DNA of 64,000 bases from an uncultured Bacteroidia bacterium (GCA_943788195.1 CALSPH010000001.1:1002001-1066000), one strand, 5' to 3'. Shown: positions 19,745 to 29,241, counted from the first letter of the stretch. Notes: generated from the sequence alone by a model not told the origin. A program made the numbers and translations.

Positions 19745-20281
19745 CTATCTAGATTCCCAAACGATTTCTTGGCTACCCATGTTATACGTGATAAATCGCG
19801 AAAGGGTAAAAAGGAAATCTGAAAGGCGATTCAAATAGGTAATTATTGAAGTATCCACAGGTTCAATTTTGTGCAGCGCAACTACCAATCGCTCAGCTCT
19901 GCGGCAAATACAGCGTGCTACATGACAATGTGCATTGGCCATATCGCTGCCAGGCAATACAAAATTCTTGAGTTCAGCTAATTCTGAGGTCATTCGATCA
20001 ATTTCAGTTTCTAATTCAATAACCCACGAGGTATTAAATTCAGGCAGTTTGAATTGACTATTAGCCCCATTGGCTAAATGAGAGCCTAAGGTGAACAGCT
20101 GATCTTGCACTTTTTTCAATACAGGTCTTGCTGCCTCATATGAGCACATTACTAATCCTATTTGTGCATTTAATTCATCAACGGTTCCGTAAGATTCAAT
20201 CCGAATATGATCCTTAGAAACCCGATTGCCTCCGAGTAATGAAGTTTCTCCTAAGTCACCTTTTTTAGTATAAATTTTCAT
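19745..20281 (-). CDS. Cob(I)yrinic acid a,c-diamide adenosyltransferase, PduO type
   Basis: 178 residues from the ATG at 20281. The N-terminal ATP-binding motif MKIYTKKGDLGETSLLGG and GTVDELNAQIG, and the C-terminal helix HVARCICRRAERLVVAL, are those of PduO-type ATP:corrinoid adenosyltransferases, which make adenosylcobalamin from cob(I)alamin and ATP. A longer reading frame (to 20320) would overlap the preceding ABC gene by 35 bp and adds no family sequence, so the shorter start, 4 bp after that gene's stop, is chosen. Last gene of the minus operon starting at 22565. The link to its lipid and transport neighbours is unclear. Confidence 0.9.
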   Translation of the reverse strand: MKIYTKKGDLGETSLLGGNRVSKDHIRIESYGTVDELNAQIGLVMCSYEAARPVLKKVQDQLFTLGSHLANGANSQFKLPEFNTSWVIELETEIDRMTSELAELKNFVLPGSDMANAHCHVARCICRRAERLVVALHKIEPVDTSIITYLNRLSDFLFTLSRFITYNMGSQEIVWESR

Positions 20282-20285
20282 ATGA

Positions 20286-20984
20286 TTATTTCGTAAAAGT
20301 TTGTTCATGAACAACATCACTGCTCACGCGCCCATCAATGAGACGTACTATGCGTTTTGCATGTTGGGCAATTGCTTCTTCATGGGTCACCACAATAATG
20401 GTATTGCCTTTCTCATGCAATTGATGAAAAAGACGCATGATTTCATCAGAAGTGGTAGTATCTAAGTTCCCTGTTGGCTCATCCGCCAAAAGAAGCGAAG
20501 GTTGATTAACTAATGACCGAGCTACTGCCACCCGTTGACGTTGTCCACCAGATAACTCATTGGGCTTGTGGGTCATTCGGTCACCTAAACCAACGCTTTC
20601 AAGAACTTCTTGCGCTCTTCTTTTTCGTTCTTTCTTTGGAACGGATGCGTAAACCAGAGGCAATTCTACATTTTCTAAAGCTGTCATTTTAGGCATTAAG
20701 TTAAAATTTTGGAAAATAAACCCAATGGATTCATTTCTCACTTTGGCCAAGTCATCATCTTTTAATTTACTTACATTTTGATCTTGCAGAATGTAATCAC
20801 CAGCACTTGGTATATCCAGGCAGCCAATAATATTCATTAAAGTAGATTTTCCAGATCCAGATGGACCCATCAAGGCAACAAATTCTCCTGCTTGAACTTC
20901 TAAATCAATGCCATGCAGAACACGCAGCTTTTCTTTCCCTAGCTTATATTCTTTAATTATATTTTTTAAAGAAATAACACTCAT
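20286..20984 (-). CDS. ABC transporter ATP-binding protein, LolD/MacB type
   Basis: 232 residues with Walker [10 protein letters not shown], a Q-loop ([19 protein letters not shown]), the signature [15 protein letters not shown], Walker [10 protein letters not shown] and the switch His (IIVVTHE). This subfamily powers mechanotransmission-type exporters such as LolCDE or MacB. The partner permease is not in the window. It lies 1 bp after gatC on the minus strand and 4 bp before the adenosyltransferase gene. Confidence 0.92.
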   Translation of the reverse strand: MSVISLKNIIKEYKLGKEKLRVLHGIDLEVQAGEFVALMGPSGSGKSTLMNIIGCLDIPSAGDYILQDQNVSKLKDDDLAKVRNESIGFIFQNFNLMPKMTALENVELPLVYASVPKKERKRRAQEVLESVGLGDRMTHKPNELSGGQRQRVAVARSLVNQPSLLLADEPTGNLDTTTSDEIMRLFHQLHEKGNTIIVVTHEEAIAQHAKRIVRLIDGRVSSDVVHEQTFTK

Positions 20985-20985
20985 G

Positions 20986-21285
20986 TTAGTTACGGGCTGT
21001 ATTAATCACCTTAGGGACACGAAAGAAGTCGCTATCTGCTTTAGGTGCATTTTTTAACGCTTGCTCTTTAGTAAAATCTTGTTTTACTTGATCTTCACGG
21101 AGCACATTTACATTGTCGGAAAGATAAATCAGCGGTTCTACTCCTGTTGTATCTACTTCATTAAGCAGTTCGCAAAAACCGGTGATTTTTTCTAAATCTT
21201 TTCGAATAGCTTCTTTTTCTTCTCCTTCAAATGACAATTTTGCCAAATGAGATAGTTCTGCTATTTTTTTATCATCAATTTTCAT
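20986..21285 (-). CDS. gatC: Aspartyl/glutamyl-tRNA amidotransferase subunit C
   Basis: 99 residues, typical of GatC: N-terminal helix ([18 protein letters not shown]), [21 protein letters not shown], and the C-terminal [11 protein letters not shown]. GatC stabilises the GatAB complex that converts misacylated Glu-tRNA(Gln) or Asp-tRNA(Asn). gatA and gatB are not adjacent. Its start overlaps the end of plsC by 11 bp, so the two are co-transcribed. Confidence 0.93.
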   Translation of the reverse strand: MKIDDKKIAELSHLAKLSFEGEEKEAIRKDLEKITGFCELLNEVDTTGVEPLIYLSDNVNVLREDQVKQDFTKEQALKNAPKADSDFFRVPKVINTARN

Positions 21286-22012
21286 TGGATATAATTTGAT
21301 GTTTTAATAAAGTTTGCTCAATTATACGATAAACTTTCATTTTAAGCATTTCTGCATCATCGCTCTTTAGATTGGTGGTCGAGATGGGACGATGAATGAT
21401 CACCCGCATTCTCCCAGGTCTTCCTACTAAAGGTTTTTGTTCTGGAAAACGTGCGGCATTATCTAGCATGGTTACTGGCACAATAGGGACTTGTTTTTCT
21501 ATCGCAAGTCTAAATGCACCTATTTTAAAATTGCCTAAGTGTGGAGATTTTGCAGGAATGGTTCCCTCAGGAAAAATGAGTGGTATTTGACCTGTGTTTA
21601 AGCGGTCGCCAATTTCTATAAATGCTTCATAGGCTTTACGGGCATTGCCTCGTTTTACTCCAATGTCTATGGTTTTAAAAAAGTAACCGAATATTGGAAA
21701 TTTGGTCAATTCATCTTTGGCCATATAGCACAAAATGCCTGGTAAGGCAATGGTGCTCGCTGGGATATCAATGTATGAACTGTGGTTTGGTGCATATATA
21801 AACTGGTTAAGACCCTTTACATGCTCTTTACCTGAAACCGTGACCCACATGCCAATGGGTAGGAATATGATATACGCCCATAATTTGCGCAGAAAGTGGC
21901 CAATAAAATAGGTACGTTTGAAACTAAGAAAAATAAGGTTAATGGGCATAGTGATGATAAAACCAATCACGACCCAAAAGATAGCCCATACTAAATATAG
22001 TGCATTAAGCAT
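21275..22012 (-). CDS. 1-acyl-sn-glycerol-3-phosphate acyltransferase (PlsC family)
   Basis: 245 residues: a hydrophobic N-terminal segment, the catalytic HX4D motif in NHSSYIDIP, the substrate-binding FPEGT motif (LIFPEGTIPAK) and the VPIVPVTMLD segment. It acylates lysophosphatidate to phosphatidate in membrane lipid synthesis. The start overlaps the preceding DUF4199-like gene by 8 bp and its end overlaps gatC by 11 bp. Confidence 0.93.
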   Translation of the reverse strand: MLNALYLVWAIFWVVIGFIITMPINLIFLSFKRTYFIGHFLRKLWAYIIFLPIGMWVTVSGKEHVKGLNQFIYAPNHSSYIDIPASTIALPGILCYMAKDELTKFPIFGYFFKTIDIGVKRGNARKAYEAFIEIGDRLNTGQIPLIFPEGTIPAKSPHLGNFKIGAFRLAIEKQVPIVPVTMLDNAARFPEQKPLVGRPGRMRVIIHRPISTTNLKSDDAEMLKMKVYRIIEQTLLKHQIISNEN

Positions 22013-22565
22013 TTTTATTTTTTTCGGAATCTACCTCGTGGGCAATTTCAGTTGCCTTACGTCCCATTATAAGAGCAAGCCCACTAGATGCTAAAATGCC
22101 AATTGAGAAATACATAAAAATGGAACTTCTAATCTGCATTTTTTGGGTAAATACTTTATCTAAATCAGCCTTAGTTTCTTCAATTTCTTTGGGAGTCACT
22201 TCCTTCGCATTGGCTGCTGCAAAATCAATTTTACGTTGCAGAATAGTTTCTTTAACATGCGCGATTGCTTCTGGTTTCTTCTGTGTGTAGGCAAAGTAAA
22301 ATACCGGCCATACAATGCAAACCACAGCAGTAAATAACATTCCATTAAAGCCAATTCTTCCCACAGACATGCCATTAGGCGATGTTTTACGCAAGCTTAA
22401 ATTTAAAAAAATAATTCCAAAAATGAGTATCAGTAGTGGAATAACGTTGCCTACAATAAAGTACTGCGTAAAGGTTTTATAAAGTTGATTCTCGAAATAG
22501 ATGAATGTAGTTAAACACATTAAGCTTGCAAAAGCGAAGCCATAAATAAGAATTTTACGTGCCAT
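22005..22565 (-). CDS. DUF4199-like membrane protein
   Basis: 186 residues with four hydrophobic segments (about 5-23, 32-53, 75-95 and 145-167) and a charged, helical loop between the third and fourth (about 100-140). Topology and lead position before envelope genes resemble the DUF4199 family of Bacteroidota; function unknown. A longer frame begins at 22580, but an exact minus-strand -7 box spans 22578-22585, which would place the transcript start downstream of that codon; the ATG at 22565 is therefore preferred. First gene of the five-gene minus operon. Confidence 0.65.
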   Translation of the reverse strand: MARKILIYGFAFASLMCLTTFIYFENQLYKTFTQYFIVGNVIPLLILIFGIIFLNLSLRKTSPNGMSVGRIGFNGMLFTAVVCIVWPVFYFAYTQKKPEAIAHVKETILQRKIDFAAANAKEVTPKEIEETKADLDKVFTQKMQIRSSIFMYFSIGILASSGLALIMGRKATEIAHEVDSEKNKNA

Positions 22566-22577
22566 AAGATTGAGCTG

Positions 22578-22585
22578 CAAAGCTA
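22578..22585 (-). promoter_or_regulatory. -7 box of the five-gene minus operon
   Basis: Reads TAGCTTTG on the minus strand, an exact TANNTTTG, 12 nt before the ATG at 22565. No convincing -33 element at the right distance. Confidence 0.45.
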
Positions 22586-22639
22586 AAAGAATCCCAATAC
22601 AATAAAGTAAGAATGTACATTAATCTTAAAAAAATAAAT

Positions 22640-22647
22640 TAATTTTG
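22640..22647 (+). promoter_or_regulatory. -7 box abutting the M1 peptidase start
   Basis: TAATTTTG, exact TANNTTTG, 6 nt before the ATG at 22654. It overlaps an upstream in-frame TTG (22645), which argues against that codon being the start. Confidence 0.5.
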
Positions 22648-22653
22648 GCCACC

Positions 22654-25600
22654 ATGAGAAAACCTATTGCCTCACGCGTATTGTTCAACTTTGTTTTATG
22701 TGTAATTTCACTTTCATTGTCTTCATCTGCTTTGGCGCAATATGGGGATGATCATATCGGTACTACGTCCTTAAATGATTATACAGCGAATTCCTTTTAT
22801 TGGAAAAATAGAATACCTCACACTGGTTATTGGCAGCAAGATGTTTGGTATACTATTAAGGCAGAACTAAATGATGAAACGGAGATTATAACAGGATCAG
22901 AGAATTTGTTGTACACGAACAATAGTCCAGACACCTTATATGAACTCTATTTTCACTTATATCAAAATGCATTTCAACCCGGTTCGTATTACAGTCAATT
23001 GGGTGAAGCCAATAAAGTGAAATACAAATACGGACCCTATGAGTCACAAAAATTGGGTACATCCATTTCCGCAGTCAGCGTCAATAAGAAAAAAATGGAA
23101 TTCAGTATTGATAATACCATAATGAAAGTAACATTGTCTAAACCTATGTTGCCTCATACAGATATTGAAATCGGAATTGAATTTAGGACCTATTTCGATA
23201 ATAAGGGAACTATGCGCAGAAGAATGAAAACCTTTGAACATGATGGCGTTAAGCAATTTGATGGTGTACATTGGTATCCAAGAATATGTGTGTATGATCG
23301 AAAATTTGGTTGGACCAAGGACCAACACCTAGGGAAAGAATTCTATGGAGATTTTGGTCAATTCGATGTGGAATTAACCATACCCAATAATTATATCATG
23401 GAGGCTACGGGTGTTTTGGTGAATGAAAAAGAGGTTCTACCAGAAAGCCTAAAAAAGAAAATTGATATTTCTAATTATGCCCGTAAAGCCGGTGAAACCA
23501 ACAGTTATTCATTTACTATACCCAGGACAGGGATGAAAACATGGAAATACAATGCCATAAATGTGCATGACTTTGCATTCACTTGTGACCCAAGCTACCG
23601 GAGAATGGTAACGGTAATTCCAGAACCCAAAAATCCCTTTGGTAAAATTGAGTGTATTGCCATAGCCCAAGAACACATTGCACATGCATGGCAACCCACC
23701 AGCAAGTTTATGGCCAATGTGGTACAAACCTATAACAGAGACTTTGGTGTTTATTTGTACAATAAAATTGTGGCAGCAGATGCACGCGATGGGATGGAGT
23801 ATCCCATGATTACATTAGATGGTGGTTCGTATCCGAGTCATCAAGGACTCATTGCACATGAGGTAGGTCACAATTGGTTTTTTGGTCATATTGGAAACAA
23901 CGAGACCTATCGGGCTTCTTTGGATGAAGGATTTACACAGTTCTTAACGGCTTGGAGTTTACGCAACTTTAGAAATGATACCTCTTCGCCAAATGTTTCG
24001 GATTACCACAGTGTATATAGAGGATACATGGGAGACGCGCAAAAATTTGAGCATACCTGCTTAAACACCCATAGTGATGATTTTGGATCTGCCTTGGGTC
24101 ATGGGGGTGGATATCGGCAAGTGTATTATAAAACGGCAACCATGTTGTTTAATTTACAATATGTCTTGGGCGATGAGCTTTTCAAAAAGGCCATGCAAAA
24201 TTATTTCTCAACCTGGCGTTTGGCGCACCCATATTTTAATGATTTTAGAAACAGTATCATTCAGTATACTAAGGTTGACCTCAATTGGTTTTTCGATCAA
24301 TGGTTGGAAACGAAAAAAGAGTTGGACTATAAATTATCGAGGGTGAAATCTAAGAAAGGTACGGGACGGAATCAAAATCAATTTGAAACGACTATAAAAC
24401 TAAAACGTATAGGAGCTATGGTAATGCCATTGGATTTAGTTACTACAGATAGCAAGGGTGTAACAAAAAATTATATTATATCGAATACTGATTTTGTGAA
24501 AAAAGGCAATCTGCAGTCATTGGGTAAATGGACCGGCTGGGGTAATTTAAACAAGACCCATACAGTTACTTTCATTACCAACGAAAAAATTAAGCAAGTA
24601 GAAATTGACCCCACGCAGCGTTTGGCGGATTACAACCCCAATAACAATGTTTGGAAGAAAAACCCAATTTGGTACTTAGATAACGGAAGGTATCCTACTT
24701 CAGACCTGCGCAAGGTATCCATAGGCGTTCGTCCAGATGTGTGGTATAATACGGTAGATGGGCTTAAGGTTGGAGTTAATATAGAGCGGAACTATGGCTT
24801 GTTAAATACCACGAATGCGGCTGCATGGTATAGCACGGGTGTTGGCGGCTATGGCGGTAATATTGAGCAAATGCAAGAGGTTCAATACCAATTCGATCAT
24901 TCTCGTAAATTGAATATGGGTTTAAATTGGAACTTACAACTTAGAAACAAAGAAGGTTTGGCTTTTTATAGCACCCAACTTCAAAAAACACATGGCCACT
25001 CCATATTTACAGGACGGATTAAAGCAATGAATCGCCCTTTCAGGTATTCTTCTTTATACGCTCCACTAGCCAATAATTGGGGAGCCAATGCTTGGAACAA
25101 CAGTGTGCAATTAGGCTATGAGCGCATAATGCGTTATTTCGGTGGCAACGCTCGCATTAAATTACATACCAAAAACAGCGCTTTGTTTTCAGATTATAAC
25201 TTTGCAGAAGCAGGTTTGGAGTTAAAAAATTTCAATACCATTTTTGGTATGCCATTGAGAACACGTCTATACGGGATTTACCAAACAGGGAATAACATCC
25301 CTATGGAGTCTCAAGTGTTTTTAGCCGGAGCAAATCCAGCAGAAATGATGGATAATAAATTTACAAGTGCAGCTGTGCTTTGGGATCAAACCTCATTTGG
25401 AACCGACTTTGGCAATTATCAATGGCTAGGCGGGGGGTTGAACATTCGAGGAATGACAGGATATTTAGCTCCGGTGAAGGAAGATAGCATTTTTGTTTCT
25501 CCATTATTCGCTGGGCGCAGAGGAATATCTTTCTCGGGTGAACTAGACTTTGATCAATTTATTAAATTGAAACCAAAGTGGTTTAAACACTGGTTGCATA

Positions 25601-25857
25601 TTGATGCCTATGTCTTTGGTGATGCAGGGTTTATTGCAGGAAATGGGCAAACCAATAAAATTATTGGAAGTAATATTACAGCAGACGCTGGATTGGGAAC
25701 GGCCTTTACGATTAAAAGTTGGGGCAGAAAAATGGGTAAAGCTAAGCCGTTCACCTTTCGATTGGACTTTCCATTTATTGTGAATCGCTTACCAGCTGCA
25801 TCAACCGCTGACTATCTTGATTTTAGAATGGTATTTGGAATAAACCGTAGCTTTTAG
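22654..25857 (+). CDS. Exported M1 metallopeptidase with C-terminal Omp85-like barrel
   Basis: 1,067 residues. A signal peptide (ending near SSALAQ) precedes an M1 aminopeptidase-like region: the N-terminal beta domain, then the gluzincin site His402-Glu403-x-x-His406 with the third ligand Glu425 exactly 18 residues on (HEVGHNWF ... SLDEGF). From about residue 690 the sequence changes to alternating amphipathic strands with aromatic ends. It contains NIRGM (930-934), like the conserved RG motif of Omp85 loop 6, a GDAG segment, and ends in Phe (FGINRSF), as outer-membrane barrels do. The peptidase part would hydrolyse peptides while the barrel anchors it in the outer membrane; the barrel call is inference from pattern. 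Standard M1 enzymes lack such a domain. Confidence 0.85.
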   Translation: MRKPIASRVLFNFVLCVISLSLSSSALAQYGDDHIGTTSLNDYTANSFYWKNRIPHTGYWQQDVWYTIKAELNDETEIITGSENLLYTNNSPDTLYELYFHLYQNAFQPGSYYSQLGEANKVKYKYGPYESQKLGTSISAVSVNKKKMEFSIDNTIMKVTLSKPMLPHTDIEIGIEFRTYFDNKGTMRRRMKTFEHDGVKQFDGVHWYPRICVYDRKFGWTKDQHLGKEFYGDFGQFDVELTIPNNYIMEATGVLVNEKEVLPESLKKKIDISNYARKAGETNSYSFTIPRTGMKTWKYNAINVHDFAFTCDPSYRRMVTVIPEPKNPFGKIECIAIAQEHIAHAWQPTSKFMANVVQTYNRDFGVYLYNKIVAADARDGMEYPMITLDGGSYPSHQGLIAHEVGHNWFFGHIGNNETYRASLDEGFTQFLTAWSLRNFRNDTSSPNVSDYHSVYRGYMGDAQKFEHTCLNTHSDDFGSALGHGGGYRQVYYKTATMLFNLQYVLGDELFKKAMQNYFSTWRLAHPYFNDFRNSIIQYTKVDLNWFFDQWLETKKELDYKLSRVKSKKGTGRNQNQFETTIKLKRIGAMVMPLDLVTTDSKGVTKNYIISNTDFVKKGNLQSLGKWTGWGNLNKTHTVTFITNEKIKQVEIDPTQRLADYNPNNNVWKKNPIWYLDNGRYPTSDLRKVSIGVRPDVWYNTVDGLKVGVNIERNYGLLNTTNAAAWYSTGVGGYGGNIEQMQEVQYQFDHSRKLNMGLNWNLQLRNKEGLAFYSTQLQKTHGHSIFTGRIKAMNRPFRYSSLYAPLANNWGANAWNNSVQLGYERIMRYFGGNARIKLHTKNSALFSDYNFAEAGLELKNFNTIFGMPLRTRLYGIYQTGNNIPMESQVFLAGANPAEMMDNKFTSAAVLWDQTSFGTDFGNYQWLGGGLNIRGMTGYLAPVKEDSIFVSPLFAGRRGISFSGELDFDQFIKLKPKWFKHWLHIDAYVFGDAGFIAGNGQTNKIIGSNITADAGLGTAFTIKSWGRKMGKAKPFTFRLDFPFIVNRLPAASTADYLDFRMVFGINRSF

Positions 25858-25942
25858 TAACCATCATATGCAAAAGAGCAAGCCAAGTAAAATTTGGAAT
25901 ACTCTTTGAACTAAACAGAACAAGAAATAAAAAAATAATATT

Positions 25943-26431
25943 ATGAAAAAGAATTATGCAATTACAATGGTAGCAGCGCTAATGCTACTTTCGGGTGTTT
26001 TTATGTCATTTAAAGCAGCATCAACAGATGAACCTGCGAAAACTGAATTTACTTCATTGACCGTGGTTGAATCCATTATTCCAAGTGGAATTGGAAGGTC
26101 TAGAATTATTCAAGCCTTAGAAGGAAGAGATTACACAGAATATACTAAAGTGATGTCAGAAGATGACAACGGTCGTAATAAGTCCAAAAGAGGAGATATT
26201 CGAGTAAAGAATTACGAAGAAACTAAATTATTGAACTTGTACAATATGGGAGGTATTCGTTTTCAAAATATTGCTGCAAATGATGCAGTTCTCAAATCAA
26301 GAGTCAATGCAATGTTGGCTGAAGGTTGGGAAATTATCAGCATCAATAGTGCTGTTGAGGCCTATGCAGGTAAAGATGATACGGATGGGATCTTCTTAAC
26401 GCGTTACTACTTTAAAAGAGCAAAGAAATAA
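25943..26431 (+). CDS. Exported protein of unknown function
   Basis: 162 residues with an N-terminal signal peptide (MKKNYAITMVAALMLLSGVF) and a small soluble domain. The first part (SIIPSGIGRSRIIQALEGRDYTEYTK) and the last part (MLAEGWEIISINSAVE ... FLTRYYFKR) look like short alpha/beta units; the GWEI-x-S pattern recalls the small domain of DUF4177-type proteins. There is one clear terminator after it and none before, so it may be read with or after the M1 peptidase gene 85 bp upstream. Function not recognised. Confidence 0.7.
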   Translation: MKKNYAITMVAALMLLSGVFMSFKAASTDEPAKTEFTSLTVVESIIPSGIGRSRIIQALEGRDYTEYTKVMSEDDNGRNKSKRGDIRVKNYEETKLLNLYNMGGIRFQNIAANDAVLKSRVNAMLAEGWEIISINSAVEAYAGKDDTDGIFLTRYYFKRAKK

Positions 26432-26455
26432 GGGGTATACCCAATCTTTAGATTT

Positions 26456-26488
26456 AAACCGCCTCAATTCTGAGGCGGTTTTTTTTTG
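26456..26488 (+). terminator. Rho-independent terminator
   Basis: 11-bp perfect stem (26456-26466 with 26471-26481; core gcctca/tgaggc), 4-nt loop, then a run of T. It ends the transcript of the exported unknown protein. Confidence 0.9.
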
Positions 26489-26523
26489 TACTGTACCTTT
26501 CGCAAATACAGGATCGTTCTGTA

Positions 26524-26555
26524 TTTGCTTTAACAAATATTAAGTCCTATTTTCG
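26524..26555 (+). promoter_or_regulatory. Probable promoter for the membrane pyrophosphatase gene
   Basis: TTTG (26524-26527), 20-nt spacer, TATTTTCG (26548-26555), one mismatch to TANNTTTG; 34 nt before the ATG. Confidence 0.5.
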
Positions 26556-26589
26556 CGCACTTTTTAAAGAGAACATAATCTAAAATACT

Positions 26590-29187
26590 ATGGATAACGT
26601 AATTATAATACCAATAGCACTTTCTCTTGTAGGGCTGCTATTCATGTTTATTAAAATGGCTTGGGTAAAGAAACAAAACCCAGGTGACGAAAGAATGCAA
26701 TTCATTTCAAAAAGCATTAAAGAAGGCGCCTTGGCTTTTTTAAAGGCAGAATATCGCCTGTTAGCCATTTTTGTGGTAATCGCTGGAGCTTTGCTTTTCT
26801 TAATATCCATTATGGTTGAGTCCACTAGTTGGATGATTGTACCAGCATTTGTAATTGGTGCGTTCTTTTCTGCTTTAGCAGGAAACATTGGAATGCGGAT
26901 TGCTACAGATGCAAATGCAAAAACTGCCGAAGCAGCAAAAACGAGTTTGCCAAAAGCATTGAAAGTGTCTTTTGGTGGTGGTACCGTAATGGGATTAGGC
27001 GTTGCAGGATTGGCCGTATTAGGTTTGAGTTTACTTTTCTTCTTCTTCTTAAGTAAGTTTATGGGAGTTGATGGTAGTTTCTATAATAATATGACGGTTG
27101 TATTGGAGACCTTAGCTGGTTTTTCTTTAGGTGCAGAATCCATTGCTTTATTTGCAAGAGTGGGTGGAGGTATTTATACTAAAGCAGCGGATGTTGGAGC
27201 TGATTTAGTGGGTAAAGTAGAAGCGGGTATTCCAGAAGATGATCCTCGTAACCCTGCTACAATTGCGGATAATGTTGGAGACAATGTGGGTGATGTTGCT
27301 GGAATGGGTGCTGATTTGTTTGGTTCTTATGTTGCAACTGTTTTAGCTGCAATGGTGCTGGGAAACTATCTTATCAAGGATATGTCAGCAACCACACAAT
27401 TTACAGATTCGTTTAATAATATGGGCCCAATTTTACTGCCAATTGTAATTGCAGGTGTTGGAATTTTGGCTTCAATTATTGGAACCTTTTTAGTTGGAAT
27501 AAAAAACAATGATGCTAAAGAAGCTCAAGTTCAAAAAGCATTGGATCTAGGAAACTGGGCTTCAATCATAATAACTCTAATCTCAAGTTTCTTCTTAATA
27601 AAGTGGATGTTGCCAGAAACCATGCAAATGAGTTTCTTTGGTGTTGAAGGGCTCGTGGATATACCTTCAATGAATGTTTTCTGGGCTGCATGTATTGGAT
27701 TAGCAGTAGGAGCGCTTATTTCTGCGGTTACGGCATATTATACAAGTATTGGTAAAAAACCAGTAAATGATATCATTGAAAATTCTGGAACAGGTGCCGC
27801 AACGAATATTATTGCCGGGCTTGCTGTTGGAATGAAATCAACCTTTGCATCTGTATTATTATTTGCAGCTGCAATTTATGGATCATACGAATTGGCTGGA
27901 TTTTATGGGGTGGCACTTGCTGCTTCTGCTATGATGGCGACAACGGCAATGCAATTAGCTATTGATGCTTTCGGACCCATTGCGGATAATGCAGGCGGGG
28001 TTGCTGAAATGAGTGAATTAGATCCTTTGGTAAGAGAAAGAACAGATATTTTGGATTCAGTAGGTAATACTACAGCAGCGGTTGGAAAAGGATTTGCAAT
28101 TGCTTCTGCAGCTTTGACAGCATTGGCACTTTTTGCTGCATTTGTAACATTTACCGGAATAAAAGGAATTAATATATTTAAGGCAGATGTGTTAGCCATG
28201 CTCTTTGTAGGTGGGATGATCCCTGTTGTGTTTTCTGCATTGGCCATGAAGTCCGTAGGGAAAGCAGCCATGGAGATGGTAAGAGAGGTGAGAAGACAAT
28301 TCAAAGAAATTCCTGGTATTATGGAAGGAACTGGAACTCCAGAGTATGCTAAATGTGTTGATATTTCAACTAAAGCAGCTTTAAGAGAAATGATTCTACC
28401 TGGTTTACTAACCATTATTACTCCAATAGTAATTGGATTCGTATTTGGCGCTGAGCCTTTAGGAGGTTATATGGCAGGTGTATGTGTTTCTGGTGTAATG
28501 TGGGCCATTTTCCAAAACAATGCTGGTGGTGCTTGGGATAATGCAAAGAAATCATTTGAATCGGGAGTTACCATTGATGGTAAGCAGTACGAGAAAGGTT
28601 CTGAGCCGCACAAGGCAGCAGTAACTGGAGATACCGTTGGTGATCCATTCAAAGACACTTCAGGTCCTTCAATGAATATTTTGATTAAACTTACTTGCTT
28701 AATCGGTTTGGTAATTGCCCCAATTTTAGGAGGTGGACACCAAGGTGCTGCAGCAAGTGATTGTGAGCAAAAGTGTGATAAAAATGAGATTTGCATAGGA
28801 AAAGAAAAGAAAGCCTGCTGCACTGATAATGGAGCAGTTGATACTGCTTTATATGGCAATTGCGATATAACCCTTTGTGCAACCATGACTCAGGAAGAAT
28901 GTGCAGATTATTGCGATTCAATGGGTTGTGAAGGAGATGCGCGCGCTAATTGCATGGCTTTGTACGGAGAGGATGGTAAATATATTGGACCCAAAGAAGG
29001 TAAAGCTTGTAGCAAAGGTGCTAAATGTGACAAGAAGAAAAAGGCATGTTGCAAAGGAGATAAATGCGATAAAGAGGCACAGAAATGTTGCGGTGATGAT
29101 GCAAATTCTTGCAAAGAAGGCGGAGAGTGCCATAAAGGGGTAAAATGTAAAAAAGATAAATCTTGCTGTAAAGAGAAATCTAAGTAG
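26590..29187 (+). CDS. hppA: K+-dependent membrane pyrophosphatase with Cys-rich tail
   Basis: 865 residues. Residues 1 to ~715 are a 16-helix membrane pyrophosphatase that couples PPi hydrolysis to ion pumping: ADVGADLVGKVEAGIPEDD and DPRNPATIADNVGDNVGD hold the PPi/Mg ligands. Ala in GNTTAAVGKGFA, in place of Lys, is the mark of K+-dependent enzymes. Glu in SLGAESIALF agrees with the Na+-pumping clade, though Na+/H+ specificity cannot be fixed by eye. The unusual part is ~145 residues after the last helix (from about residue 720), with 23 Cys, many Lys and Asp, and CC pairs near the end. In known structures the C-terminus faces away from the cytoplasm, so this tail is probably periplasmic. 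The family normally ends at the last helix. The next gene is a Cys-repeat lipoprotein. Confidence 0.93.
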   Translation: MDNVIIIPIALSLVGLLFMFIKMAWVKKQNPGDERMQFISKSIKEGALAFLKAEYRLLAIFVVIAGALLFLISIMVESTSWMIVPAFVIGAFFSALAGNIGMRIATDANAKTAEAAKTSLPKALKVSFGGGTVMGLGVAGLAVLGLSLLFFFFLSKFMGVDGSFYNNMTVVLETLAGFSLGAESIALFARVGGGIYTKAADVGADLVGKVEAGIPEDDPRNPATIADNVGDNVGDVAGMGADLFGSYVATVLAAMVLGNYLIKDMSATTQFTDSFNNMGPILLPIVIAGVGILASIIGTFLVGIKNNDAKEAQVQKALDLGNWASIIITLISSFFLIKWMLPETMQMSFFGVEGLVDIPSMNVFWAACIGLAVGALISAVTAYYTSIGKKPVNDIIENSGTGAATNIIAGLAVGMKSTFASVLLFAAAIYGSYELAGFYGVALAASAMMATTAMQLAIDAFGPIADNAGGVAEMSELDPLVRERTDILDSVGNTTAAVGKGFAIASAALTALALFAAFVTFTGIKGINIFKADVLAMLFVGGMIPVVFSALAMKSVGKAAMEMVREVRRQFKEIPGIMEGTGTPEYAKCVDISTKAALREMILPGLLTIITPIVIGFVFGAEPLGGYMAGVCVSGVMWAIFQNNAGGAWDNAKKSFESGVTIDGKQYEKGSEPHKAAVTGDTVGDPFKDTSGPSMNILIKLTCLIGLVIAPILGGGHQGAAASDCEQKCDKNEICIGKEKKACCTDNGAVDTALYGNCDITLCATMTQEECADYCDSMGCEGDARANCMALYGEDGKYIGPKEGKACSKGAKCDKKKKACCKGDKCDKEAQKCCGDDANSCKEGGECHKGVKCKKDKSCCKEKSK

Positions 29188-29205
29188 TTTCTAATTCATA
29201 TGTTT

Positions 29206-29241
29206 AAAAGGGAAGGCCAATTAAATGGTCTTCCCTTTTTT
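29206..29241 (+). terminator. Rho-independent terminator after hppA
   Basis: 14-bp stem with one G-T pair (29206-29219 with 29226-29239), 6-nt loop, followed by T residues. It separates hppA from the Cys-repeat lipoprotein gene. Confidence 0.85.

Noticed and set aside
27903-28415. 170-codon antisense open frame inside hppA
   Set aside because: It mirrors the low-complexity Ala/Gly/Val codons of the pyrophosphatase helices; no start context and no protein-like pattern.
28467-28886. 139-codon antisense open frame at the hppA tail
   Set aside because: Shadow of the coding strand; composition rich in Pro/Ser/Ala without motifs, while the plus-strand frame is certain.
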